From the NCBI GenBank assembly GCA_965222725.1, contig OZ244969.1:2604001-2668000 (forward strand): a DNA stretch of 64,000 nucleotides, written 5' to 3'. Both the position numbers and the translations under genes were made by a program. Source of the DNA: GCA-2748575 sp965222725 (lineage in GTDB: Bacteria > Pseudomonadota > Gammaproteobacteria > Pseudomonadales > Ketobacteraceae). Every line of letters starts with the position of its first letter. Positions within the stretch are counted from its first letter, which is position 1. The notes under the pieces were generated by a model. It did not search any database, had not been told where the DNA came from, and saw nothing but the letters and a program-made list of their open reading frames with translations. Positions 33,739 to 43,138 of the stretch are shown one piece after another.

Positions 33739-34812
33739 TTAACGGGTTTTAAACAGTTTGGCTCTGACGGTTTCCCGGTATTCCGACGGGGTGGTGTTAA
33801 GGAATTTTTTAAACAGCGCGGACAGGTGGCTGATATCACTATAACCCACCTGCAGGGCAATTTCCTGAATGGACAGGTTGGTGGTTTGCAGTAAATCCTT
33901 CGCCACCCGGGTTCTGATTTCCTGCAGATAGTTGGATGGTGTTTTGCCGGTGGCGCTTTTAAATCGGCGGTTAAAGGTGCGGGTGCTCATACCGAATTTT
34001 TCCGCCAGCTCGTGGAGGGTAAAGGGTTCCCCGTAATGATCCTGCATCCAGGTTTGTGCCTGCACAATATCCTCATCCGGGTGGTAATCAATATCCCCTT
34101 CAAAAAAGCGAATGCTTTCATAATCACGGCGGATTTCGTGGGAAAAGTGCCGCTGCACCAGATTGGCGATGGTGTCGTTGTACAGGGTTTTAATAAAGTG
34201 AACCGTCAGATCCGCCATGGCGTTGACACTGGCGGCACAATAAAGATTGCCCGCCTGGGTAATAAAATACTGGCGCTTCAGAATGGCATCGGGGTAGGAA
34301 CGCTGAAACTGGTCAAAGTAATACCAGTGGGTGGTGGCGGCCTTGCCCTGCAACAGGCCGGCTTCGGCCATAAAGCAGCAACCGGTGCCGACACCACAAA
34401 TACGGGCACCGTTGTTGGCGTGGCGGCGGATAAAATCCGTTACGGCGGAATTCTTGCGAATCACCGTGCGCGGGTTGCGCCACAGCCCGGGAATATAAAT
34501 CAGATCGGTGTGCTCAATCTCATCCAGGGTAATATCCGGTTGCAGCAAAAAGCCCGCGCTGGTGGACACCGGCTCCAGGCTGGCGGCAGCCCGGGCAATG
34601 GTGAGTGGCTTCTTGTGCCGGTTCTGGCTCAGGGCCGCACCTTCGGCGGTTTGCAGCATTTCAATTGGCAGGGTGGTGCTGGTGGCCAGCATCCGGTCGC
34701 ACAGCAAAAAGGTAATATGGCTCACGGCTTGGGTGGCTTTCTCCACAGGTTGGGTGTGTGTTGCCGGATACTCTGTGGGTATCCCGTTGCTTCCCATGGC
34801 GCGATTTTCCAC
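33739..34812 (-). CDS. GlxA-type AraC regulator with DJ-1/PfpI domain
   Basis: A 357-aa regulator: residues 30-220 form a DJ-1/PfpI-like domain with a nucleophile-elbow-like GVGTGCCFMAEAGLL, and residues 245-350 carry two AraC helix-turn-helix motifs (FTLHELAEKFGMSTRTFNRRF and SIQEIALQVGYSDISHLSALF). Family members control amino-acid or amine catabolism. It could act on fabY, from which it is divergent, or on the downstream leucine dehydrogenase operon. GTG 34812 is used because AGGAAG lies 8 nt ahead; ATG 34797 is the alternative. Confidence 0.88.
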   Translation of the reverse strand: MENRAMGSNGIPTEYPATHTQPVEKATQAVSHITFLLCDRMLATSTTLPIEMLQTAEGAALSQNRHKKPLTIARAAASLEPVSTSAGFLLQPDITLDEIEHTDLIYIPGLWRNPRTVIRKNSAVTDFIRRHANNGARICGVGTGCCFMAEAGLLQGKAATTHWYYFDQFQRSYPDAILKRQYFITQAGNLYCAASVNAMADLTVHFIKTLYNDTIANLVQRHFSHEIRRDYESIRFFEGDIDYHPDEDIVQAQTWMQDHYGEPFTLHELAEKFGMSTRTFNRRFKSATGKTPSNYLQEIRTRVAKDLLQTTNLSIQEIALQVGYSDISHLSALFKKFLNTTPSEYRETVRAKLFKTR

Positions 34813-35050
34813 GTGTCAGACTTCCTTTACGGCGCTGGTAGTTCCTGAAGTGTGTGCAGCCGACACTATACGGCCAAACCATAGGATGATCTGGACAACT
34901 GTAGTGGCTAATCGGTCATTTGGCCAGAAAGGCGTTCATGGTGACCATTCAGGCGCTAGCGAGCTTCCGCCAGCCCCTATACTCGCTGGAAAAGGCAGGG
35001 CGAACAGCCGCCTGTGCCCTCTCACAGTGGCAGTCAAGGCAGGAGCAGAT

Positions 35051-36778
35051 ATGGTCAGATTACCCGTTATTGTCGGTTTTGGTGGTTATAACTCCGCCGG
35101 CCGCAGTTCGTTTCACCAGGGGTTTCGTCGCATGGTGCTGGACAGCCTGGGTGAGGAGGCGCGCAAGGAAACCCTGCTGGGTCTGGCCACCCTGATGAAG
35201 ATCGTTCGTTGTGACAATGGCCGCTATCTGGATGCCAACGGCAGTGTGTTTACCGCCGATGAAGTGGTGCAGGAATTTGGCCACTACATTCAGAACGAAA
35301 CCCTGGTGCGCTATCTGGAAGAACCTTATTCCCCCCATAGCGACAGCTTCTATGACAAAATCGCCGTGCGTTCAGCCGGCCAGCTCCCCAGCGGTTTTCA
35401 GCCCGGCGACCATTACCGCTCCCAGTTTCATCCCAAGGGATTGCAGATGGCCATCATGGGCGCCTCTGATGCGGTGCGCTCGCTGGGCGTTGCCTGGCAG
35501 GGTGTACTGGATCAGATTCAGCCGGATCAGGTATCCGTGTATTCCAGCAGTGCCATGGCACAGATGGACGAAAACGGCTATCAGGGATTAATGCACGCCC
35601 GTCAGCAGGGCAAACGGGTGACTGCCAAGCAATTGCCTCTGGGCCTGAATTCCATGCCCACGGATTTTATCAATGCCTATGTGCTGGGCAATGTGGGCGG
35701 CACCGGCAGCATGACCGGTGCCTGTGCCTCCTTTTTGTATAACCTGCGCCTGGGTATTGAGGATATCCAGTCCGGCCGCAGCCGGGTGGCGCTGGTTGGT
35801 AACAGCGAAGCGCCGTTGACCCGGGAAATTATCGACGGCTATTCCGCCATGAGTGCCCTGGCTACCGAAGCCGGCCTGAAAAAACTCGACGGTGGTGACC
35901 GGGCGGATTATCGCCGCGCCTGCCGGCCTTTTTCCGACAACTGCGGCTTTACCCTGGCGGAATCCTCCCAGTATGTGGTGTTGATGGACGATGCGCTGGC
36001 CATTGAAATGGGCCTGCAGATTCATGGTGCGGTGACCGATGTGTTTGTGAATGCGGATGGCAACAAACGCTCCATCTCCGCCCCCGGTGCCGGCAACTAT
36101 CTAACCCTGGCCAAAGCCGTTGCTGCCGCCCGTGCCATGCTGGGTGACGAGGCGATACAGCAGCGCAGTTGGGTGCAGTCTCACGGTTCCAGTACGCCCC
36201 AGAACCGGGTAACGGAATCAGCCATTCTCGATAAGGTGGCTCGTGCTTTCGACATTCACCAGTGGCCGGTAACGGCTATCAAGAGTTACGTGGGTCATTC
36301 CCTGGCACCCGCCAGTGGTGACCAGCTGGCAGCGACTCTGGGTTCGTTTGCACACGGTATGTTGCCGGGTATTAAAACCATTGATCATGTGGCAGAGGAT
36401 GTATTTGCCGAGCGTTTAGCTATCCCCGTAAAGGACGTGGAAATGGACATGGACGTCGCTTTTATCAATTCCAAAGGCTTTGGTGGCAACAACGCTACCG
36501 CCACAGTGCTGTCGCCGACGGTAGTGGGCCGCATGCTGGAAAAACGTTATGGCAACGAAGCGATGCAGGCGTACCGCCGCCTCAATGAAGGCGTGGCGGC
36601 ACAGGCACAGGAGTATCATCAGCAGGCATTAACGGGCGAACTGAATCCGCTGTACCGCTTTGGTGAAGCGGTAATTGATGATGCGGATATTGAGATGACC
36701 GCGGATGAAATCCAGCTGCCCGGGTTTGCCCATGGTGTGAACCTGCGGGCTGTGAATCGGTATGATGATATGTGCTGA
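35051..36778 (+). CDS. fabY: FabY-type beta-ketoacyl-ACP synthase
   Basis: Condensing enzyme that, in Pseudomonas aeruginosa, starts fatty-acid synthesis from acetyl-CoA and malonyl-ACP in place of FabH. The 575-aa sequence begins RLPVIVGFGGYNSAGRSSFH, matching the remembered FabY start. The Cys-His-His triad is Cys225 (GACASF), His378 (SHGSSTPQ) and His416 (VGHSLAP), with the late GFGGNNA loop. The open frame runs upstream into the araC gene but ATG 35051 has AGGAG 5 nt ahead and starts the domain. Somewhat shorter than the about 630-aa Pseudomonas enzyme. Confidence 0.88.
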   Translation: MVRLPVIVGFGGYNSAGRSSFHQGFRRMVLDSLGEEARKETLLGLATLMKIVRCDNGRYLDANGSVFTADEVVQEFGHYIQNETLVRYLEEPYSPHSDSFYDKIAVRSAGQLPSGFQPGDHYRSQFHPKGLQMAIMGASDAVRSLGVAWQGVLDQIQPDQVSVYSSSAMAQMDENGYQGLMHARQQGKRVTAKQLPLGLNSMPTDFINAYVLGNVGGTGSMTGACASFLYNLRLGIEDIQSGRSRVALVGNSEAPLTREIIDGYSAMSALATEAGLKKLDGGDRADYRRACRPFSDNCGFTLAESSQYVVLMDDALAIEMGLQIHGAVTDVFVNADGNKRSISAPGAGNYLTLAKAVAAARAMLGDEAIQQRSWVQSHGSSTPQNRVTESAILDKVARAFDIHQWPVTAIKSYVGHSLAPASGDQLAATLGSFAHGMLPGIKTIDHVAEDVFAERLAIPVKDVEMDMDVAFINSKGFGGNNATATVLSPTVVGRMLEKRYGNEAMQAYRRLNEGVAAQAQEYHQQALTGELNPLYRFGEAVIDDADIEMTADEIQLPGFAHGVNLRAVNRYDDMC

Positions 36779-37128
36779 AAATCATAATTGCATTAGGTTA
36801 TCATATCGGCTAATGTGCTTACCCATGCGATCCGGGTGGTCTTGTGCCGGTCGTGATTACCATACTTCAGTTTGCTGAAGGTGACACAGGGAAGCGTCAT
36901 ATTGTTATATGATTGGTCAGTGATTTCATCCGGGATGACTAACCAAAAAGGAAAGGATGCCTTGATATAGTGCGCGATATGAGTCGCGCCTCTTGTTTCT
37001 TGAGATATTCCTCCATCCGGCTTTCTCTGTAACCCCGCCCGGGGTGAGTACTCCTTTGCATTCTGAAATTAAATCCGCCGCTGTTTTCAACACGCGGAAA
37101 AACTTTCTGGAATACGTTGGAGTAGAAA
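36779..37128. other. 350-nt gene-free stretch with a weak terminator-like hairpin
   Basis: No coding frame or RNA gene is recognised. GCGCGA-TATGAG-TCGCGC (36972-36989) forms a perfect 6-bp stem followed by CTCTTGTTTCTT, which could end the fabY transcript. A second GC-rich dyad, ACCCCG/CGGGGT, is at 37032-37045. The promoter of the next gene should lie in the final 100 nt. Confidence 0.5.
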
Positions 37129-37515
37129 ATGAAAAAGACTCTGCTGAGTTTACTGTTTGTTGGTATGAGTACCATTCCCACCCTCAGTTACGCGAAAGGT
37201 GTGCCTATGTTTTTTCAAACTGGTGATGAGCTGTTTGAAATTGAAGGCGCTCCGGTTTTTGAGGATGGATTTTCTGTGGGTTATGCCTGTCAGAGGTTTG
37301 GATTATTCGGTGCCGATGTCTGGACCTGGGATTGTGAAATCATGGCGGTCAATCTGGAAGCTTTTTCTGCAGGGGAGCTGGAGCCAGAGATAAAGGCAGA
37401 GATGGAAGCTCAGTTCTCATTGGGTGACCGTGTTCGTAACCCCTGGAATCATTATGGCGCCGTTCTGATGGGATTGGTTTTTGTGGGTGGTGCAGTGGTA
37501 AAAACTCGTCGTTGA
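37129..37515 (+). CDS. Small exported protein with C-terminal membrane helix, unknown
   Basis: A 128-aa protein not assigned to a family. Residues 1-22 form a signal peptide ending SYA. The middle is acidic, with two Cys (YACQRFG and TWDCEI) that could form a disulfide. Residues about 108-122 (YGAVLMGLVFVGGAVV) are a hydrophobic helix followed by KTRR, a sorting-like tail that would stop in the inner membrane. Followed by a strong terminator, so it is a separate transcript. Confidence 0.65.
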   Translation: MKKTLLSLLFVGMSTIPTLSYAKGVPMFFQTGDELFEIEGAPVFEDGFSVGYACQRFGLFGADVWTWDCEIMAVNLEAFSAGELEPEIKAEMEAQFSLGDRVRNPWNHYGAVLMGLVFVGGAVVKTRR

Positions 37516-37538
37516 TCAACTCAATGCAGTACAAACAA

Positions 37539-37571
37539 GCCGTATTCTGTGTTCAGAATACGGCTTTTTTT
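37539..37571 (+). terminator. Rho-independent terminator
   Basis: GCCGTATTCTG-TGTT-CAGAATACGGC, an 11-bp perfect stem with a 4-nt loop, followed by seven T. It starts 24 nt after the small exported protein's stop and lies 5 nt before the end of the convergent DUF1329 gene; in the other direction the T-run is weaker. Confidence 0.93.
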
Positions 37572-37575
37572 CGAG

Positions 37576-39051
37576 CTAACGCTTACCCGAACGACGAATG
37601 GCCGCCGGAGTAAAGTCGGTATAGCTGGCCATCTGATTAAACTCGACCGGTTGTTCCTCTTCGTTCTGTAACCCGATCACCAGATAGCGGTTATTGGTGA
37701 GGTCGTAATAACCCTGGGCGGCAGAATAGGGCACGTTGGCGTAGTACACCTGTATTGCGTAGGCTTCGGAAAGCCGCCATAAATTACCGCGGCTGTCGTA
37801 GTTATCCACGACGGCTGCCTGCCAGGTATCTTCATCAATATAGAATACCCGTTTGCCGTAAATATGGCGGCTGTCGTCTTTCAGGGTGGCTTCCACTTTC
37901 CAAACCCGGTGCAGTTCGTAGCGCAGCAGGTCCGGGTTCATATGGCCGGGGCGGATGATGTCATCGTAGTCGATATCATTTGATGCCAGCTGGTAGCTGT
38001 TATAGGGGATATAGAGCTCCTGCTTGCCAATCAGTTTCCATTCATAGCGGTCCGGGGCGCCGTTATACATATCAAAATCATCGGATGTCCGTAGCGAATC
38101 AGATGACGTGCCGGGGCTGTCATAGGCAACCTGGGGTGCGCGGCGTACCCGGCGCTGCCCGGAGTTATAGATCCAGGCTTTGCGGGGATCTTTTACCTGA
38201 TTAATGGAATCGTGCACCAGTAATACGTTACCAGTGAGTCGTGCCGGTGCCGTTACTTTCTGTTTGAAGAACACCAGCATGTCATTGGCCTTGTCACCCA
38301 GGCCGTTCATATTTTCCGGGTACACCACCTGCTCGGAAAAGCCGATGTGATAATAGTCCCCATTGCGTTGGGTAATGATCTGAACCATATCGCGTTGCGA
38401 GCTTTTTCCCCGGTAGCGGGCAATATGATTCCAGATCACCTGCAAGCCGTTTTCCGGAAAGGGAAACGGAATATAGCCTTTGAAATTTTCCAGGCCGTTG
38501 CCGTTTTCCACCAGCCGGGTATGGGTGGCGTTGTATTTTACCTTTTCATACACTGCCGGTGGCATGGCGGCGCTGCGGCGGGTGGGGTACAGCTTCATTT
38601 GCCAGGTTTCCGGGTAATTGGCAAACATGGCCAGCTGGCCTTTGCTCAGTTTGTCTTTGTACTGGTCCAGGTTGGCTTTGGTAATCACCGCAATGGGTTT
38701 TTCCCCGGCATAGGGATTAACCAGATGTTTACCGGCTTTGTAGTTTTCCGGTGGCTGGGTGATCCCGCCGGTCCATTCGGGAATGGTGCCGTCTGCATTT
38801 CCGGCTTTTTCTGCTCCTACGGGTGTGAGGTTATTGCCCAGTTGCTGTGCGGTTTCCTCAGACACGGCCGCCGTTGCTGCACTGTATGCCAGCAATGATC
38901 CACTGAACAGGAAGACTTTGGCGATGCCGTGCAAGCGGACAAAGCGCTTGCGGACAGGCCTGTTGTGGAAAGGGCTCAAGGCTGAAAATTGCAGGTGACC
39001 TGCTGCCGGTGCCCGTGTATTGATGCTTGCCTGAAAGAGTCGATGTTTCAT
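37576..39051 (-). CDS. DUF1329 outer-membrane-associated protein
   Basis: A 491-aa exported protein of the DUF1329 family, which resembles lipoprotein-carrier folds and nearly always pairs with DUF1302. The domain has GTIPEWTGG near residue 90 and the C-terminal VDNYDSRGNLWRL segment. The N-terminus is unusual: about 44 residues, rich in basic and hydrophobic residues, precede the signal-like VFLFSGSLLAYSAATAA, so the true start may be later. It is last in the desaturase-DUF1302-DUF1329 order. The pair is often associated with export or uptake of hydrophobic compounds; that role is not proven. Confidence 0.88.
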   Translation of the reverse strand: MKHRLFQASINTRAPAAGHLQFSALSPFHNRPVRKRFVRLHGIAKVFLFSGSLLAYSAATAAVSEETAQQLGNNLTPVGAEKAGNADGTIPEWTGGITQPPENYKAGKHLVNPYAGEKPIAVITKANLDQYKDKLSKGQLAMFANYPETWQMKLYPTRRSAAMPPAVYEKVKYNATHTRLVENGNGLENFKGYIPFPFPENGLQVIWNHIARYRGKSSQRDMVQIITQRNGDYYHIGFSEQVVYPENMNGLGDKANDMLVFFKQKVTAPARLTGNVLLVHDSINQVKDPRKAWIYNSGQRRVRRAPQVAYDSPGTSSDSLRTSDDFDMYNGAPDRYEWKLIGKQELYIPYNSYQLASNDIDYDDIIRPGHMNPDLLRYELHRVWKVEATLKDDSRHIYGKRVFYIDEDTWQAAVVDNYDSRGNLWRLSEAYAIQVYYANVPYSAAQGYYDLTNNRYLVIGLQNEEEQPVEFNQMASYTDFTPAAIRRSGKR

Positions 39052-39099
39052 TGTTATTTTCCCCTTGCTGGTCGTTGTTATTATCTGTGGCCTTTCCGG

Positions 39100-40809
39100 T
39101 TAAAAGGACAGGCCCAGGCTGGCGGAAATAAAATCGCGGTCGGACCGGGTATTAAAATCACCGCCAAAATAGCGGGTATAGGCAATACCGGCCCGGTAGG
39201 CTTTCTGGTAGTCGGCGTTCAGGGCAATACTCAACGCTTTGTTGCCTTCATTAAAAGCGCCTCCGGTGGGTGAGTAGCCTTCCACATCGTGAGAAAACGA
39301 CAGGGTGGGTGACAGGTTCACACCGGCGAAAACATCGGCGTAATCCAGCGAGCCACGAATCCGGTAGCCCCAGGAATCCTCTGAAATAAAACCGTCGTCA
39401 CCGGGTTCTCCCAGGCCATAATTGGTGGAGCGTCCGTAAGGGTGATCTGACAGTGAATCATGGATATAGGTGTAGCCCAGTTCACCAATAGTGAGCAGGC
39501 GGTCTGATCCCAGTATGTGAGTAAAGGTTTTCAGAAGACTGACCTGTGCCTGGGTAACAGCTACCCGGTCAAAACCGGAGGCCTTTTGGCCCAATGCCAC
39601 TCTTGGTGTAAAAGAAGTTGTAACAGGTACGGCGCCCAGGGCACCGAGAAAACCGGTCACCATTTCGGACGCATTAATCTGCAATGGCGCGTCTTCCCTG
39701 TGGCTGACTTCCCCGAAGATAGCGTAAGCCCCTACGTTGGTATTAAAGCTGATGCCGTAGAGTTTGATGTCTTCCGGGTATTCGGCGTAGTAAGCGGGCG
39801 ATCCGCCTTCGGTGGATAAGGAAAAAATGGGAATACGGCTGTGATAGTTGATGTAGTAAAAACCGAACTCGGTATCGTTAAGGGCCTCGGAATAATAACG
39901 CAGGGCCAGGCCAAACTGGCCGGAATCGTCGGCTTCCACATCGGATGAGCGGTTTAAATGGCCACTGGGTACGCTGGCCAGTACCGCATCCGGCGCACTG
40001 GTTCCCAGGGTCAGGGTTTCGCAACCATCGGCAATCACATCGGATGTTGAAAAATAAGTGCCGCAGGGATCCAGTTGGGTTTTTTCCCATTCCAGCTGAT
40101 AAAAAGCTTCCAGGGTGAGAGCGTAAGTCAGGCCCAGGCTGGCGTAAGCCATGTTCACCGGCAGCAGGCCTTCCTTGATTTCTGCGCCCGGTCGGCGGAA
40201 AGCGCTGACGTCCACCGGATTAATCACATTGATACTGTGGCCGATAAAAGTGCTTTCACCCCAGCTGATCACCTGCTTGCCCAGGCGGACATCGATGGGT
40301 GTATCACTCACAGTAAAAGTGCCAAACACAAAGGCATCCAGCACTTCTGCTCCGGAAAACTGTGAAAGATCACTGAAGTTGTCGTCTTCCAGCTGGCTGT
40401 TTTCAGCGTAGTCGTTCGGGCCATGGCCATGGGAACGGATTTCTTCCGCCAGCTCAGCGTCGTACCAGTATTTAAAGCGGGTAAAGGCGCCATAGTTCTG
40501 GTAGCGCAGTTCCAGATCATGCACGCCCTTGATAATTTGTGAAAAGGTTTCTCCCTTTTCAAAGTTCAGGTCGCCATCATCGTTGGTGCTGGACTGGGCT
40601 TCGCCACCGGGATAGTTACCGGCGGATACATGCTCTGTATCGATATCCTCCAGTCGCCAGCTGGCACCAATGGACAGGCTTGAATCGAAACTGCCACTGA
40701 CTTCGCCAAAATCAAACTGAAAGGCCTGGCTGGTATTTGGCGCCATCAACAGGGCTGATGACACCAGGGGAAAACTGTATAAAGCAAAGGTTTTGAAGCG
40801 GCTTTTCAT
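39100..40809 (-). CDS. DUF1302 outer-membrane beta-barrel-like protein
   Basis: A 569-aa exported protein. A signal peptide of about 29 residues ends TSQA, followed by FQFDFGEVSGSFDSSLSIGASWR, a beta-barrel-like opening, and the family motif VRLGKQVISWGES. It ends in Phe (LGLSF), the typical last residue of outer-membrane barrels. Located 48 nt before DUF1329 and 23 nt after the desaturase gene. Confidence 0.88.
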   Translation of the reverse strand: MKSRFKTFALYSFPLVSSALLMAPNTSQAFQFDFGEVSGSFDSSLSIGASWRLEDIDTEHVSAGNYPGGEAQSSTNDDGDLNFEKGETFSQIIKGVHDLELRYQNYGAFTRFKYWYDAELAEEIRSHGHGPNDYAENSQLEDDNFSDLSQFSGAEVLDAFVFGTFTVSDTPIDVRLGKQVISWGESTFIGHSINVINPVDVSAFRRPGAEIKEGLLPVNMAYASLGLTYALTLEAFYQLEWEKTQLDPCGTYFSTSDVIADGCETLTLGTSAPDAVLASVPSGHLNRSSDVEADDSGQFGLALRYYSEALNDTEFGFYYINYHSRIPIFSLSTEGGSPAYYAEYPEDIKLYGISFNTNVGAYAIFGEVSHREDAPLQINASEMVTGFLGALGAVPVTTSFTPRVALGQKASGFDRVAVTQAQVSLLKTFTHILGSDRLLTIGELGYTYIHDSLSDHPYGRSTNYGLGEPGDDGFISEDSWGYRIRGSLDYADVFAGVNLSPTLSFSHDVEGYSPTGGAFNEGNKALSIALNADYQKAYRAGIAYTRYFGGDFNTRSDRDFISASLGLSF

Positions 40810-40832
40810 TATTGTTATCTCCGGGTTTTTGG

Positions 40833-41900
40833 TTATTGTTCGGGAATAGCCCCCTGCAGCCGGGCCGGTTCGGTGCTGAACCGGTTTGCCCGCAAAAAAG
40901 TACCGAAATCGTTAAAGCGCACACCGTTTTCTTTCATTACCCGGTGTGCGGCCGGCGCCGTTAGCTGGCGGATGTAAAAGGGTTCTCCCACCACGAAATG
41001 GTGAATGCCGTGGGTGCTGCCGAAGTTGAAACAGAACAGGTGCAGAGGCCAGAAAACCGGAGAGTTGAATACCTGGGTTTGCTGAATCAGTGATTCCACG
41101 TCGCCGTAATAATGCATATTGGAACTGATGAAGTTGAGGCAGAAAGAGCGCAGATAAAACGGTGCTATCAACACCACAATCCAGAAACTGACGCTGTCCA
41201 TAAATAGCAGGGTACCGGTAGACCATTGAACCGGTTGCCCTGCAGCGTTTGCCAACAGATCAATGGCATGAAAGAGCAGAAATCCATACCAGGTGATGGC
41301 GGTCATCACGGGCAGCGGAAAATTATTCTTTAACAGGGATTTGGCTGCGTGGGCTCTACGCCCCTTGGGAAAACGCATCAGGATGCGCACCAGATTACCC
41401 ACGAAGGTATCCAGCATCACAAAAAAGCGCAGAAGCCCAAAAGATTCGCCGTTGCCGATGCCCCGTTCCTCTACATCCTTGCGGGTGCCGGATGTTTTGT
41501 GATGCTGAAAGTGCATGCCGCGGCGCACCCAGGGATTGATGGTGCCGGGCCGGAACAGCCACACTCCCAGCAGCATCAGGTGGTGCATGAATTTGTTGTT
41601 TTTGAAGTACTGCCAGTGAATCAGGTCGTGTTCCAGCTCGTGCAGCAGGGAGGTGAAAATGGCTACCAGCGGAATGCACAGCCAGGCGGGTATCAGCGCC
41701 TGCCAGTAGGCCCAGCCACAGGCCAGTACGCCGCCGATAGCAAACAGAAAAATACCCATGCCGCACAGGTTATTGTTGCGGAGCAATGGGTATTTGTGGC
41801 GCAGCGCATCACCGCTGGCCTTGATTTCGCTGCGGATCAGCGCGGTGCGCAGATTGTCGCTGAGGTCGCTGAGGTCGTTGAGAGAGTCTTCCTGATTCAT
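40833..41900 (-). CDS. Membrane fatty acid desaturase family protein
   Basis: A 355-aa integral-membrane di-iron enzyme. All three histidine boxes are present: HELEHDLIH (87-95), HFQHH (130-134) and HGIHH (297-301). Transmembrane pairs lie near 48-85 and 190-250. It inserts a double bond or hydroxyl into a lipid tail. It heads an operon with DUF1302 and DUF1329, suggesting its product or substrate is exported or imported through them. AGGAGG lies 5 nt before the ATG. Confidence 0.88.
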   Translation of the reverse strand: MNQEDSLNDLSDLSDNLRTALIRSEIKASGDALRHKYPLLRNNNLCGMGIFLFAIGGVLACGWAYWQALIPAWLCIPLVAIFTSLLHELEHDLIHWQYFKNNKFMHHLMLLGVWLFRPGTINPWVRRGMHFQHHKTSGTRKDVEERGIGNGESFGLLRFFVMLDTFVGNLVRILMRFPKGRRAHAAKSLLKNNFPLPVMTAITWYGFLLFHAIDLLANAAGQPVQWSTGTLLFMDSVSFWIVVLIAPFYLRSFCLNFISSNMHYYGDVESLIQQTQVFNSPVFWPLHLFCFNFGSTHGIHHFVVGEPFYIRQLTAPAAHRVMKENGVRFNDFGTFLRANRFSTEPARLQGAIPEQ

Positions 41901-42097
41901 ACTGCCTCCTGAATACGCCGGGTGGATTTGCCCGCATACTAAGGAAGATGGGGTTTATGGACTAATAAGCTGGTTAGTAATGGCCTGAAACCCTACACTG
42001 ATTGTCCTCTCTGGTGTTTAATCCGGGGAGCGGGTTGGCGAGTATTAGTGGGTGAGGTAAGGGTGAAAACACGCAGGTAAAACGAAGGAGCCAGGCG

Positions 42098-43138
42098 TTG
42101 CTGTTTGAAGATCAGGCGGTTTACCCCGTCGCGGAATTGTTTCTGATCCGCAAGTTTATGAAAGCGCGGCAGGTAAAACCTGCTCAATGGCTGCTGGGCA
42201 CCGGCCTGCGCGAGGAAGAAACCTATCGCCAGGATACGCTGGTGTCCCTGCGTCAGTTCGACATGATTTACCGCAACATCTATCGCCTGTGCCGGCAACC
42301 GGGTATTGGGCTGGAACTGGGCCGTGCGCTTAACCTGTCGCGCTGGGGCGTGGTGGGCATGGCGCAGATGTGCAGCAAAACCCTGGGAGATGCGCTGGAA
42401 ACCGGCAATCAGTATCAGGGCCTGCTACGGGGCCGGTTTCACCTGAACCCGGTAATGACCGCCAGCCGCTGCGAGATCGGTATTATCAAGCGGGAAGGCA
42501 TGGACTACCCCGTCAATGCGGAGTTTGCCCATGAACTGGTACTGGGCACCATCACCAGTCAGATGCAGGATATCAGCGGCCGCGAAATTTATTTTGATGA
42601 AGTCTTGCTGGCCTATCCGGATCCTGGTTATGCCGCATTGTATGAGAAGTACCTGGGGTGTCGGGTTCGTTTTAATTGCAAGCGCACCATGGCGGCGGTG
42701 ACCAAAAAAAATATGACCCGGCCTTTACCCATGCAGAACCGGGTTGCCAAGCTGCAGGCGCTGACCCTGTACGATGAGCAGCTAACCCGGGTGGCCGCAT
42801 TGCAGAAAGCCGATTTTCGCTGGCAGGTCAGGGCGGTACTGGCGCGGCAGGACGAAGGCGTTCCCCGACTGGATACCGTGGCTGATGCCCTGCAGATAAC
42901 ACCACGCACCCTGCGGCGCAAACTGCAGCAGGTGAACAGCAGTTACCGGGATGTTTGCCGGGAATTTCAGGTGCAGAAAGCACTGGATTATCTGGCGTTA
43001 CCGGGGATGAAAATCAGTGTGATTGCCGGTCGTTGCGGATTCAGTGACCTGGCCAGTTTTCGGGAGGCGTTCAAACGTCAGATGGGGATTACTCCCCAGG
43101 CTTATCGCAAAAACATAAGCCATGGGGAGCGTACCTGA
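42098..43138 (+). CDS. AraC family regulator with OruR/arabinose-binding-like domain
   Basis: A 346-aa regulator: an N-terminal ligand domain of the type found in OruR and ArgR-type AraC proteins (LGRALNLSRWGVVGMAQMCS around 68-87) and a C-terminal AraC DNA-binding domain with VADALQITPRTLRRKL and ISVIAGRCGFSDLASFREAF. TTG 42098 is used since AAGGAG sits 7 nt upstream. Divergent from the desaturase operon, its likely target; the 197-nt spacer holds a weak ACTAA/TTAGT repeat at 41961-41978. Its stop touches the thiolase gene end. Confidence 0.88.
   Translation: MLFEDQAVYPVAELFLIRKFMKARQVKPAQWLLGTGLREEETYRQDTLVSLRQFDMIYRNIYRLCRQPGIGLELGRALNLSRWGVVGMAQMCSKTLGDALETGNQYQGLLRGRFHLNPVMTASRCEIGIIKREGMDYPVNAEFAHELVLGTITSQMQDISGREIYFDEVLLAYPDPGYAALYEKYLGCRVRFNCKRTMAAVTKKNMTRPLPMQNRVAKLQALTLYDEQLTRVAALQKADFRWQVRAVLARQDEGVPRLDTVADALQITPRTLRRKLQQVNSSYRDVCREFQVQKALDYLALPGMKISVIAGRCGFSDLASFREAFKRQMGITPQAYRKNISHGERT

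Noticed and set aside
34508..35050. 181-codon upstream extension of fabY
   Set aside because: It overlaps the divergent AraC gene, has no domain, and AGGAG-ATG at 35051 marks a better start.
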